Shown: positions 39,859 through 52,253, counted from the first letter of the stretch. The stretch is DNA of 64,000 bases from Apostichopus japonicus (GCF_037975245.1 NC_092579.1:11886678-11950677); one strand, 5' to 3'. Notes: generated by a model not told the origin, from the sequence alone. Made by a program: numbers and translations.

Positions 39859-40435
39859 TTGCTAAGGTACATAACAGTGTACAGAAGCATACAGGGGGAA
39901 GCAGATCACAGGTTGCTAAGGTACACAATCAAACAATGGGCAAGCAATTCACGGGTTGCTAAGGTACACAACAACTGGAGCATACAGGGGGCAAGCAATT
40001 CACGGGTTACTCAGATACACAATGGAGTACTGAAGCAAACAGGGGGCAAGCAGTTCACGAAATCTAAGGTACACAACGGAGTATTGAAGCATACAGGGGG
40101 CAAAAAGTTTACGGGTTGCTAAGGTTCACAACAGTGTACTGATGCTTACAGGGGGCAAGAAGTTCACGCGTTGCTAAGGTACAATGCAGTGAACTAAAAC
40201 ATACAGGGGGCAAAAAGTTCACGGGTTGCTAAGGTTCACAACAGTGTACTGAAGTATACAGGGGGCAAGCAATTCACGGCTTACTCAGGTACACAGCAGT
40301 GTACTGAAGCAAACAGGGGGCAAGCAGTTCACGGGTTGGTAAGGTACAATGCAGGGAAGTAAAACATACAGGGGACAAGCAGTTCAGGGGTTACTAATGT
40401 ATACGGTAGTGTACTGAAGCACACTGGGGGCAAGT

Positions 40436-42541
40436 AGTTGACGGGTTGCTAAGGTACAATGCAGGGAAGTAAAACATACAGGGGACAAGCAGTTCAGGGG
40501 TTACTAATGTATACGGTAGTGTATTGAAGCACACTGGGGGCAAGTAGTCCACGGGTTGCTTAGGTACACTACAGTGTACAGAAACATACAGGGGCAAGCT
40601 GTTCACGGGTTGCTGATGTCTAGAGGCTACCTGGTCAAATTTTTGTTCCTTCGGGGCCAAGCAGCCTCAAGTGAACATTATTTTTTGTGTAGATTGCATC
40701 CATTTTGGACGATTTAGACGCTGATTTCGGGGATAATTTGTTAATATGTATGATGATTTGTCAATAAATACACTAGGGAAACCATTTCCACGATCAATAA
40801 ATAGCTATAACCGATCTGCTATAGGCAACTGCAGTGATTACGTCATCTTTTCCTCGTGTCGAAGCTATACAATCGCCATATTGGATTTTTTTTACGTGTA
40901 GATGATGTCTCGAACCTACGTGTTAACTAGGGTATATGGCCTCGTCTGGTCGCATTTTTGTTCCTTCAAGCCCAGGCAGTCTCGAGTCAGCATTATTAAG
41001 TGTGGATTGAGTCCATAAGCGACGTTTTAGACGCTGATTTCGGGGATAATTTGTAAATATCTATGATGACTTGTAAATAAATACACTAGGGAAACCATTT
41101 CCACGGTCAATAAATAGCTATAACCGATCTGCTATAGGCAATTGCATTGATTACGTCATATTTTCCTCGTGTCGAAGCTATACAATCGCCATATTGGATT
41201 TTTTTAACGTGTAGATCGTGTAGATGATGTCTCGAACCTACGTGTTAACTAGGGTATATGGCCTCGTCTGGTCGCATTTTTGTTCCTTCAAGCCCAAACA
41301 GGCTCGAGTCAGCATTATTACGAAAAGATTGCGTTCATAAGGGACATTTTAGACGCTGATTTCGGGGATAATTTGTAAACATGTATGATGATTTGTAAAT
41401 ATACACACTAGGGAAACCATTTCCACGGTTGCTAAGGTACATAACAGTGTACAGAAGCATACAGGGGGAAGCAGATCACAGGTTGCTAAGGTACACAATC
41501 AAACAATGGGCAAGCAATTCACGGGTTGCTAAGGTACAATGCAGGGAAGTAAAAAAAACAGGGGACAAGCAGTTCAGGGGTTACTAATGTATACGGTAGT
41601 GTACTGAAGCACACTGGGGGCAAGTAGTCCACGGGTTGCTTAGGTACACTACAGTGTACAGAAATATACAGGGGCAAGCTGTTCACGGGTTGCTAAGGTA
41701 CATATTGGGGACTTTTTAACGTGTATATGATGTCTAGAGGCTACCTGGTCAAATTTTTGTTCCTTCAGGGCCAAGCAGCCTCAAGTGAACATTATTTTTT
41801 GTGTAGATTGCGTCCATTTTGGACGATTTAGACGCTGATTTCGGGGATAATTTGTTAATATGTATGATGATTTGTCAATAAATACACTAGGGAAACCATT
41901 TCCACGGTCAATAAATAGCTATAACCGATCTGCTATAGGCAACTGCAGTGATTACGTCATCTTTTCCTCGTGTCGAAGCTATACAATCGCCATATTGGAT
42001 TTTTTTTACGTGTAGATGATGTCTCGAACCTACGTGTTAACTAGGGTATATGGCCTCGTCTGGTCGCATATTTGTTCCTTCAAGCCCAGGCAGTCTCGAG
42101 TCAGCATTATTAAGTGTGGATTGAGTCCATAAGCGACGTTTTAGACGCTGATTTCGGGGATAATTTGTAAATATCTATGATGACTTGTCAATAAATACAC
42201 TAGGGAAACCATTTCCACGGTCAATAAATAGCTATAACCGATCTGCTATAGGCAATTGCATTGATTACGTCATATTTTCCTCGTGTCGAAGCTATACAAT
42301 CGCCATATTGGATTTTTTTACGTGTAGATCGTGTAGATGATTTCTCGAACCTACGTGTTAACTAGGGTATATGGCCTCGTCTGGTCGCATTTTTGTTCCT
42401 TCAAGCCCAAACAGGCTCGAGTGAGCATTATTACGAAAAGATTGCGTTCATAAGGGACATTTTAGACGCTGATTTCGGGGATAATTTGTAAACATGTATG
42501 ATGATTTGTAAATATACACACTAGGGAAACCATTTCCACGG
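40436..42541 (+). repeat. Displaced copy of 29,980-32,085 (offset 10,456 bp)
   Basis: B-block starts at 30,973 and 41,429 and block ends at 30,158 and 40,614 are all 10,456 bp apart. They share variants such as GTGTATTGAAGC and the shortened B-to-A junction. With copies 1 and 3 above, a segment of about 6.4 kb (29,980-36,400) is present twice. Confidence 0.85.
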
Positions 42542-45500
42542 TTGCTAAGGTACATAACAGTGTACAGAAGCATACAGGGGGAAGCAGATCACAGGTTGCT
42601 AAGGTACACAATCAAACAATGGGCAAGCAATTCACGGGTTGCTAAGGTACACAACAACTGGAGCATACAGGGGGCAAGCAATTCACGGGTTACTCAGGTA
42701 CACAATGGAGTACTGAAGCAAACAGGGGGAAAGCAGTTAACGAAATCTAAGGTACACAACGGAGTACTGAAGCATACAGGGGCCAAAAAGTTTACGGGTT
42801 GCTAAGGTACAATGCAGGGAAGTAAAACATACAGGGGACAAGCAGTTCAGGGGTTACTAATGTATACGGTAGTGTACTGAAGCACACTGGGGGCAAGTAG
42901 TCCACGGGTTGCTTAGGTACACTACAGTGTACAGAAACATACAGGGGCAAGCTGTTCACGGGTTGCTAAGGTACATATTGGGGAATTTTTAACGTGTATA
43001 TGATGTCTAGAGGCTACCTGGTCAAATTTTTATTCCTTCAGGGCCAAGCAGCCTCAAGTGAACAATATTTTTTGTGTAGATTGCGTCCATTTGGGACGAT
43101 TTAGACGCTGATTTCGGGGATAATTTGTTAATATGTATGATGATTTGTCAATAAATACACTAGGGAAACCATTTCAACGGTCAATAAATAGCTATAACCG
43201 ATCTGCTATAGGCAACTGCAGTGATTACGTCATCTTTTCCTCGTGTCGAAGCTATACAATCGCCATATTGGATTTTTATTACGTGTAGATGATGTCTCGA
43301 ACCTACGTGTTAACTAGGGTATATGGCCTCGTCTGGTCGCATTTTTGTTCCTTCAAGCCCAGGCAGTCTCGAGTCAGCATTATTAAGTGTGGATTGAGTC
43401 CATAAGCGACGTTTTAGACGCTGATTTCGGGGATAATTTGTAAACATGTATGATGATTTGTAAATATACACACTAGGGAAACCATTTCCACGGTTGCTAG
43501 GGTACATAACAGTGTACAGAAGCATACAGGGGGAAGCAGATCACAAGTTGCTAAGGTACACAATCAAACAATGGGCAAGCAATTCACGGGTTGCTAAGGT
43601 ACACAACAACTGGAGCATACAGGGGGCAAGCAATTCACGGGTTACTCAGGTACACAATGGAGTACTGAAGCAAACAGGGGGAAAGCAGTTAACGAAATCT
43701 AAGGTACACAACGGAGTACTGAAGCATACAGGGGCCAAAAAGTTTACGGGTTGCTAAGGTACAATGCAGGGAAGTAAAACATACAGGGGACAAGCAGTTC
43801 AGGGGTTACTAATGTATACGGTAGTGTACTGAAGCACACTGGGGGCAAGTAGTCCACGGGTTGCTTAGGTACACTACAGTGTACAGAAACATACAGGGGC
43901 AAGCTGTTCACGGGTTGCTAAGGTACATATTGGGGACTTTTTAACGTGTATATGATGTCTAGAGGCTACCTGGTCAAATTTTTGTTCCTTCAGGGCCAAG
44001 CAGCCTCAAGTGAACAATATTTTTTGTGTAGATTGCGTCCATTTGGGACGATTTAGACGCTGATTTCGGGGATAATTTGTTAATATGTATGATGATTTGT
44101 CAATAAATACACTAGGGAAACCATTTCAACGGTCAATAAATAGCTATAACCGATCTGCTATAGGCAACTGCAGTGATTACGTCATCTTTTCCTCGTGTCG
44201 AAGCTATACAATCGCCATATTGGATTTTTATTACGTGTAGATGATGTCTAAAACCTACGTGTTAACTAGGGTATATGGCCTCGTCTGGTCGCATTTTTGT
44301 TCCTTCAAGCCCAGGCAGTCTCGAGTCAGCATTATTAAGTGTGGATTGAGTCCATAAGCGACGTTTTAGACGCTGATTTCGGGGATAATTTGTAAACATG
44401 TATGATGATTTGTAAATATACACACTAAGGAAACCATTTCCACGGTTGCTAAGGTACATAACAGTGTACAGAAGCATACAGGGGGAAGCAGATCACAGGT
44501 TGCTAAGGTACACAATCAAACAATGGGCAAGCAATTCACGGGTTGCTAAGGTACACAACAACTGGAGCATACAGGGGGCAAGCAATTCACGGGTTACTCA
44601 GGTACACAATGGAGTACTAAAGCAAACAGGGGGAAAGCTGTTAACGAAATCTAAGGTACACAACGGAGTACTGAAGCATACAGGGGGCAAAAAGTTTACG
44701 GGTTGCTAAGGTTCACAACAGTGTACTGATGCTTACAGGGGGCAAGAAGTTCACGCGTTGCTAAGGTACAATGCAGTGAACTAAAACATACAGGGGGCAA
44801 AAAGTTCACGGGTTGCTAAGGTTCACAACAGTGTACTGAAGTATACAGGGGGCAAGCAATTCACGGCTTACTCAGGTACACAGCAGTGTACTGAAGCAAA
44901 CAGGGGGCAAGCAGTTCACGGGTTGCTAAGGTACAATGCAGGGAAGTAAAACATACAGGGGACAAGCAGTTCAGGGGTTACTAATGTATACGGTAGTGTA
45001 CTGAAGCACACTGGGGGCAAGTAGTCCACGGGTTGCTTAGGTACACTACAGTGTACAGAAACATACAGGGGCAAGCAATTCACGGGTTACTCAGATACAC
45101 AATGGAGTACTGAAGCAAACAGGGGGCAAGCAGTTCACGAAATCTAAGGTACACAACGGAGTACTGAAGCATACAAGGGGCAAAAAGTTTACGGGTTGCT
45201 AAGGTTCACAACAGTGTACTGATGCTTACAGGGGGCAAGAAGTTCACGCGTTGCTAAGGTACAATGCAGTGAACTAAAACATACAGGGGGCAAAAAGTTT
45301 ACGGGTTGCTAAGGTTCACAACAGTGTACTGAAGTATACAGGGGGCAAGCAATTCACGGCTTACTCAGGTACACAGCAGTGTACTGAAGCAAACAGGGGG
45401 CAAGCAGTTCACGGGTTGCTAAGGTACAATGCAGGGAAGTAAAACATACAGGGGACAAGCAGTTCAGGGGTTACTAATGTATACGGTAGTGTACTGAAGC

Positions 45501-46429
45501 ACACTGGGGGCACGGGTTGCTTAGGTACACTACAGTGTACAGCAACATACATGGGCAAGCTGTTCACGGGTTGCTAAGGTACATATTGGGGAATTTTTAA
45601 CGTGTATATGATGTCTAGAGGCTACCTGGTCAAATTTTTGTTCCTTCAGGGCCAGGGCCAAGCAGCCTCAAGTGAACATTATTTTTTGTGTAGATTGCGT
45701 CCATTTGGGACGATTTAGACGCTGATTTCGGGGATAATTTGTTAATATGTATGATGATTTGTCAATAAATACACTAGGGAAACCATTTCAACGGTCAATA
45801 AATAGCTATAACCGATCTGCTATAGGCAACTGCAGTGATTACGTCATCTTTTCCTCGTGTCGAAGCTATACAATCGCCATATTGGATTTTTTTTACGTGT
45901 AGATGATGTCTCGAACCTACGTGTTAACTAGGGTATATGGCCTCGTCTGGTCGCATTTTTGTTCCTTCAAGCCCAGGCAGTCTCGAGTCAGCATTATTAA
46001 GTGTGGATTGAGTCCATAAGCGACGTTTTAGACGCTGATTTCGGGGATAATTTGTAAATATCTATGATGACTTGTCAATAAATACACTAGGGAAACCATT
46101 TCCACGGTCAATAAATAGCTATAACCGATCTGCTATAGGCAATTGCAGTGATTACGTCATCTTTTCCTCGTGTCGAAGCTATACAATCGCCATATTGGAT
46201 TTTTTTAACGTGTAGATCGTGTAGATGATGTCTCGAACCTACGTGTTAACTAGGGTATATGGCCTCGTCTGGTCGCATTTTTGTTCCTTCAAGCCCAAGC
46301 AGGCTCGAGTCAGCATTATTACGAAAAGATTGCGTTCATAAGGGACATTTTAGACGCTGATTTCGGGGATAATTTGTAAACATGTATGATGATTTGTAAA
46401 TATACACACTAGGGAAACCATTTCCACGG
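42542..46429 (+). repeat. Higher-order repeat copy 3 (~3,888 bp)
   Basis: Landmarks at 42,542, 43,494 and 44,446 are 6,570 bp from copy 2 and 10,456 bp from copy 1. It differs from both by a few substitutions: TTTTTATTCC for TTTTTGTTCC near 43,030, and TTGCTAAGG where copies 1 and 2 have TTGGTAAGG (near 44,923). Copies 1 and 2 are therefore the closer pair. Confidence 0.9.
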
Positions 46430-49400
46430 TTGCTAAGGTACATAACAGTGTACAGAAGCATACAGGGGGAAGCAGATCACAGGTTGCTAAGGTACACAAT
46501 CAAACAATGGGCAAGCAATTCACGGGTTGCTAAGGTACACAACAACTGGAGCATACAGGGGGCAAGCAATTCACGGGTTACTCAGATACACAATGGAGTA
46601 CTGAAGCAAACAGGGGGCAAGCAGTTCACGAAATCTAAGGTACACAACGGAGTATTGAAGCATACAGGGGGCAAAAAGTTTACGGGTTGCTAAGGTTCAC
46701 AACAGTGTACTGATGCTTACAGGGGGCAAGAAGTTCACGCGTTGCTAAGGTACAATGCAGTGAACTAAAACATACAGGGGGCAAAAAGTTCACGGGTTGC
46801 TAAGGTTCACAACAGTGTACTGAAGTATACAGGGGGCAAGCAATTCACGGCTTACTCAGGTACACAGCAGTGTACTGAAGCAAACAGGGGGCAAGCAGTT
46901 CACGGGTTGCTAAGGTACAATGCAGGGAAGTAAAACATACAGGGGACAAGCAGTTCAGGGGTTACTAATGTATACGGTAGTGTACTGAAGCACACTGGGG
47001 GCAAGTAGTCCACGGGTTGCTTAGGTACACTACAGTGTACAGAAACATACAGGGGCAAGCAATTCACGGGTTACTCAGATACACAATGGAGTACTGAAGC
47101 AAACAGGGGGCAAGCAGTTCACGAAATCTAAGGTACACAACGGAGTACTGAAGCATACAGGGGACAAAAAGTTTACGGGTTGCTAAGGTTCACAACAGTG
47201 TACTGATGCTTACAGGGGGCAAGAAGTTCACGCGTTGCTAAGGTACAATGCAGTGAACTAAAACATACAGGGGGCAAAAAGTTTACGGGTTGCTAAGGTT
47301 CACAACAGTGTACTGAAGTATACAGGGGGCAAGCAATTCACGGCTTACTCAGGTACACAGCAGTGTACTGAAGCAAACAGGGGGCAAGCAGTTCACGGGT
47401 TGCTAAGGTACAATGCAGGGAAGTAAAACATACAGGGGACAAGCAGTTCAGGGGTTACTAATGTATACGGTAGTGTACTGAAGCACACTGGGGGCAAGTA
47501 GTCCACGGGTTGCTTAGGTACACTACAGTGTACAGCAACATACAGGGGCAAGCTGTTCACGTGTTGCTAAGGTACATATTGGGGACTTTTTAACGTGTAT
47601 ATGATGTCTAGAGGCTACCTGGTCAAATTTTTGTTTCTTCAGGGCCAAGCAGCCTCAAGTGAACATTATTTTTTGTGTAGATTGCGTCCATTTGGGACGA
47701 TTTAGACGCTGATTTCGGGGATAATTTGTTAATATGTATGATGATTTGTCAATAAATACACTAGGGAAACCATTTCAACGGTCAATAAATAGCTATAACC
47801 GATCTGCTATAGGCAACTGCAGTGATTACGTCATCTTTTCCTCGTGTCGAAGCTATACAATCGCCATATTGGATTTTTTTACGTGTAGATGATGTCTCGA
47901 ACCTACGTGTTACGCATTTTTGTTCCTTCAAGCCCAGGCAGTCTCGAGTCAGCATTATTAAGTGTGGATTGAGTCCATAAGCGACGTTTTAGACGCTGAT
48001 CTCGGGGATAATTTGTAAATATCTATGATGACTTGTAAATAAATACACTAGGGAAACCATTTCAACGGTCAATAAATAGCTATAACCGATCTGCTATAGG
48101 CAATTGCATTGATTACGTCATCTTTTCCTCGTGTCGAAGATATACAATCGCCATATTGGATTTTTTTACGTGTAGATCGTGTAGATGATGTCTCGAACCT
48201 ACGTGTTAACTAGGGTATATGGCCTCGTCTGGTCGCATTTTTGTTCCTTCAAGCCCAAACAGGCTCGAGTCAGCATTTTTACGAAAAGATTGCGTTCATA
48301 AGGGACATTTTAGACGCTGATTTCGGGGATAATTTGTAAACATGTATGATGATTTGTAAATATACACACTAGGGAAACCATTTCCACGGTTGCTAAGGTA
48401 CATAACAGTGTACAGAAGCATACAGGGGGAAGCAGATCACAGGTTGCTAAGGTACACAATCAAACAATGGGCAAGCAATTCACGGGTTGCTAAGGTACAC
48501 AACAACTGGAGCATACAGGGGGCAAGCAATTCACGGGTTACTCAGATACACAATGGAGTACTGAAGCAAACAGGGGGCAAGCAGTTCACGAAATCTAAGG
48601 TACACAACGGAGTATTGAAGCATACAGGGGGCAAAAAGTTTACGGGTTGCTAAGGTTCACAACAGTGTACTGATGCTTACAGGGGGCAAGAAGTTCACGC
48701 GTTGCTAAGGTACAATGCAGTGAACCAAAACATACAGGGGGCAAACAAGTTCACGGGTTGCTAAGGTTCACAACAGTGTACTGAAGTATACAGGGGGCAA
48801 GCAATTCACGGCTTACTCAGGTACACAGCAGTGTACTGAAGCAAACAGGGGGCAAGCAGTTCACGGGTTGGTAAGGTACAATGCAGGGAAGTAAAACATA
48901 CAGGGGACAAGCAGTTCAGGGGTTACTAATGTATACGGTAGTGTACTGAAGCACACTGGGGGCAAGTAGTCCACGGGTTGCTTAGGTACACTACAGTGTA
49001 CAGAAACATACAGGGGCAAGCAATTCACGGGTTACTCAGGTACACAATGGAGTACTGAAGCAAACAGGGGGCAAGCAGTTCACGAAATCTAAGGTACACA
49101 ACGGAGTACTGAAGCATACAGGGGACAAAAAGTTGACGGGTTGCTAAGGTTCACAACAGTGTACTGATGCTTACAGGGGGCAAGAAGTTCACGCGTTGCT
49201 AAGGTACAATGCAGTGAACTAAAACATACAGGGGGCAAAAAGTTCACGGGTTGCTAAGGTTCACAACAGTGTACTGAAGTATACAGGGGGCAAGCAATTC
49301 ACGGCATACTCAGGTACACAGCAGTGTACTGAAGCAAACAGGGGGCAAGCAGTTCACGGGTTGGTAAGGTACAATGCAGGGAAGTAAAACATACAGGGGA

Positions 49401-52253
49401 CAAGCAGTTCAGGGGTTACTAATGTATACGGTAGTGTACTGAAGCACACTGGGGGCAAGTAGTCCACGGGTTGCTTAGGTACACTACAGTGTACAGAAAC
49501 ATACAGGGGCAAGCTGTTCACGGGTTGCTAAGGTACATATTGGGGACTTTTTAACGTGTATATGATGTCTAGAGGCTACCTGGTCAAATTTTTGTTCCTT
49601 CAGGGCCAAGCAGCCTCAAGTGAACATTATTTTTTGTGTAGATTGCGTCCATTTGGGACGATTTAGACGCTGATTTCGGGGATAATTTGTTAATATGTAT
49701 GATGATTTGTCAATAAATACACTAGGGAAACCATTTCAACGGTCAATAAATAGCTATAACCGATCTGCTATAGGCAACTGCAGTGATTACGTCATCTTTT
49801 CCTCGTGTCGAAGCTATACAATCGCCATATTGGATTTTTTTTACGTGTAGATGATGTCTCGAACCTACGTGTTAACTAGGGTATATGGCCTCGTCTGGTC
49901 GCATTTTTGTTCCTTCAAGCCCAGGCAGTCTCGAGTCAGCATTATTAAGTGTGGATTGAGTCCATAAGCGACGTTTTAGACGCTGATTTCGGGGATAATT
50001 TGTAAACATGTATGATGATTTGTAAATATACACACTAGGGAAACCATTTCCACGGTTGCTAAGGTACATAACAGTGTACAGAAGCATACAGGGGGAAGCA
50101 GATCACAGGTTGCTAAGGTACACAATCAAACAATGGGCAAGCAATTCACGGGTTGCTAAGGTACACAACAACTGGAGCATACAGGGGGCAAGCAATTCAC
50201 GGGTTACTCAGATACACAATGGAGTACTGAAGCAAACAGGGGGCAAGCAGTTCACGAAATCTAAGGTACACAACGGAGTATTGAAGCATACAGGGGGCAA
50301 AAAGTTTACGGGTTGCTAAGGTTCACAACAGTGTACTGATGCTTACAGGGGGCAAGAAGTTCACGCGTTGCTAAGGTACAATGCAGTGAACTAAAACATA
50401 CAGGGGGCAAACAAGTTCACGGGTTGCTAAGGTTCACAACAGTGTACTGAAGTATACAGGGGGCAAGCAATTCACGGCTTACTCAGGTACACAGCAGTGT
50501 ACTGAAGCAAACAGGGGGCAAGCAGTTCACGGGTTGGTAAGGTACAATGCAGGGAAGTAAAACATACAGGGGACAAGCAGTTCAGGGGTTACTAATGTAT
50601 ACGGTAGTGTACTGAAGCACACTGGGGGCAAGTAGTCCACGGGTTGCTTAGGTACACTACAGTGTACAGAAACATACAGGGGCAAGCAATTCACGGGTTA
50701 CTCAGGTACACAATGGAGTACTGAAGCAAACAGGGGGCAAGCAGTTCACGAAATCTAAGGTACACAACGGAGTACTGAAGCATACAGGGGACAAAAAGTT
50801 GACGGGTTGCTAAGGTTCACAACAGTGTACTGAAGCATACAGGGGGCAAGCAGTTCACAACAGTGTACTGAAGCATACAGGGGGCAAGCAATTCACGGGT
50901 TACTCAGGTACACAGCAGTGTACTGAAGCAAACAGGGGGCAAGCAGTTCACGGGTTGCTAAGGTACAATGCAGTGAACTAAAACATACAGGGGGCAGAAA
51001 GTTCACGGGTTGCTAAGGTTCACAACAGTGTACTGAAGCATACAGGGGGCAAGCAGTTCACAACAGTGTACTGAAGTATACAGGGGGCAAGCAGTTCACA
51101 ACAGTGTACTAAAGTATACAGGGGGCAAGCAATTCACGGCTTACTCAGGTACACAGCAGTGTACTGAAGCAAACAGGGGGCAAGCAGTTCACGGGTTGCT
51201 AAGGTACAATGCAGGGAAGTAAAACATACAGGGGACAAGCAGTTCAGGGGTTACTAATGTATACGGTATTGTACTGAAGCAAACTGGGGGCAAGTAGTCC
51301 ACGGGTTGCTTAGGTACACTACAGTGTACAGAAACATACAGGGGCAAGCTGTTCACGGGTTGCTAAGGTACACATTGGGGACTTTTTAACGTGTATATGA
51401 TGTCTAGAGGCTACCTGGTCAAATTTTTGTTCCTTCAGGGCCAAGCAGCCTCAAGTGAACATTATTTTTTGTGTAGATTGCGTCCATTTTGGACGATTTA
51501 GACGCTGATTTCGGGGATAATTTGTTAATATGTATGATGATTTGTCAATAAATACACTAGGGAAACCATTTCAACGGTCAATAAATAGCTATAACCGATC
51601 TGCTATAGGCAACTGCAGTGATTACGTCATCTTTTCCTCGTGTCGAAGCTATACAATCCCCATATTGGATTTTTTTTACGTGTAGATGATGTCTCGAACC
51701 TACGTGTTAACTAGGGTATATGGCCTCGTCTGGTCGCATTTTTGTTCCTTCAAGCCCAGGCAGTCTCGAGTCAGCATTATTAAGTGTGGATTGAGTCCAT
51801 AAGGGACCTTTTAGACGCTGATTTCGGGGATAATTTGTAAATATGTATGATGATTTGTAAATAAAAACACTATGGGAAACCCTTTTTACGGTTGCTAAGG
51901 TACACAACAGTGTACAGAAGCATACAAGGGGAAGCAGTTCACAGTTTGCTAAGGTACACAAGCATACAACGGGCAAGCAATTCACGGGTTGCTAAGGTAC
52001 ACAACAGTGTACTGGGGCATACAGGGGGCAAGCAATTGATGGGTTGCGTAGGTACACAACGGAGTACTGAAGCACACAGGGGGCAAGTAGTTAACGGGTT
52101 GCTAAGGTACACAGCAGTGTACTGGAGCATACTGGGGCAAGCAGTTCGCGGGTTGCTAAGGCACACAACAGTGTACTGAAGCACACAGGGGGCAAGCAGT
52201 TCGCAGGTTGCTAAGGTACACTACAGTTTGCTGAAACACACAGGGGGCAAGCA

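Larger units (their letters stand above)
17869..51891 (+). repeat. A family: ~313-bp satellite unit with three positional subtypes
   Basis: Consecutive units at 17,869, 18,182 and 18,495 give a period of 313 bp. Each unit has a ~229-bp backbone (starts ATATTGGATTT, contains GTTCCTTCAAGCCC and GACGCTGATTTCGGGG, ends CATTTCCACGG) plus an ~84-bp spacer (starts TCAATAAATAGCTATAACC, contains GATTACGTCAT, ends ACAATCGCC). A blocks: 17869-18640, 19420-20884, 21488-22321, 22924-23445, 24049-24889, 25654-26486, 27354-27854, 28459-29291, 30159-30972, 31246-32085, 32519-33037, 33471-33989, 35127-35971, 36405-36923, 37357-37875, 39013-39858, 40615-41428, 41702-42541, 42975-43493, 43927-44445, 45583-46429, 47577-48389, 49537-50055, 51373-51891. 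The first backbone after a B block is a shortened variant (TCAGGGCCAAGCAGCC). The backbone before a B block has the variant GTAAACATGTATGATG with ATATACACAC. Others are the standard form. Confidence 0.93.
17777..52253. repeat. Compound satellite field: alternating 313-bp (A) and 55-bp (B) tandem repeats in higher-order arrays
   Basis: About 34.5 kb consists only of two repeat families in one orientation, arranged as 25 B blocks separated by 24 A blocks. No unique sequence lies inside. The edges are sharp: B units start at 17,777, and the last B unit stops at 52,253 where an element-like sequence (CCGAACGACTGATCCGC) begins. Dozens of repeated 60-104-codon frames on both strands are translations of the repeats in different phases and are not genes. 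Near-identical multi-kilobase copies inside the field show recent unequal exchange or amplification. Assembly collapse or duplication cannot be excluded from sequence alone. Confidence 0.97.
17777..52253 (+). repeat. B family: ~55-bp minisatellite blocks
   Basis: Unit consensus starts TTGCTAAGGTACACAACAG, continues TGTACTGAAGCATACAGGGG and ends CAAGCAGTTCACGGG. Neighbouring units at 18,750, 18,805, 18,860 and 18,915 give a period of 55. Blocks: 17777-17868, 18641-19419, 20885-21487, 22322-22923, 23446-24048, 24890-25653, 26487-27353, 27855-28458, 29292-30158, 30973-31245, 32086-32518, 33038-33470, 33990-35126, 35972-36404, 36924-37356, 37876-39012, 39859-40614, 41429-41701, 42542-42974, 43494-43926, 44446-45582, 46430-47576, 48390-49536, 50056-51372, 51892-52253. 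Inner blocks open with the same ordered series: a unit ending GAAGCAGATCACAGG, then a shortened 43-base unit (ACAATCAAACAATGGGC). Most close with a unit beginning TTGCTTAGGTACACTACAG. Confidence 0.93.

Noticed and set aside
18457-51985. Repeated minus-strand frames of 71-92 codons ending DEAIYPS
   Set aside because: They span A/B junctions, recur at the higher-order period with identical limits, and change when the repeat changes. They are translations of the satellite, not genes.
20885-52179. Repeated plus-strand frames starting at TTGCTAAGG (70-95 codons)
   Set aside because: They are readings of B units starting at a non-ATG codon, and frame length depends only on unit order.
17777-52253. 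CRISPR array
   Set aside because: Repeats are contiguous without unique spacers, the period is irregular, the genome is eukaryotic and no cas genes are present.
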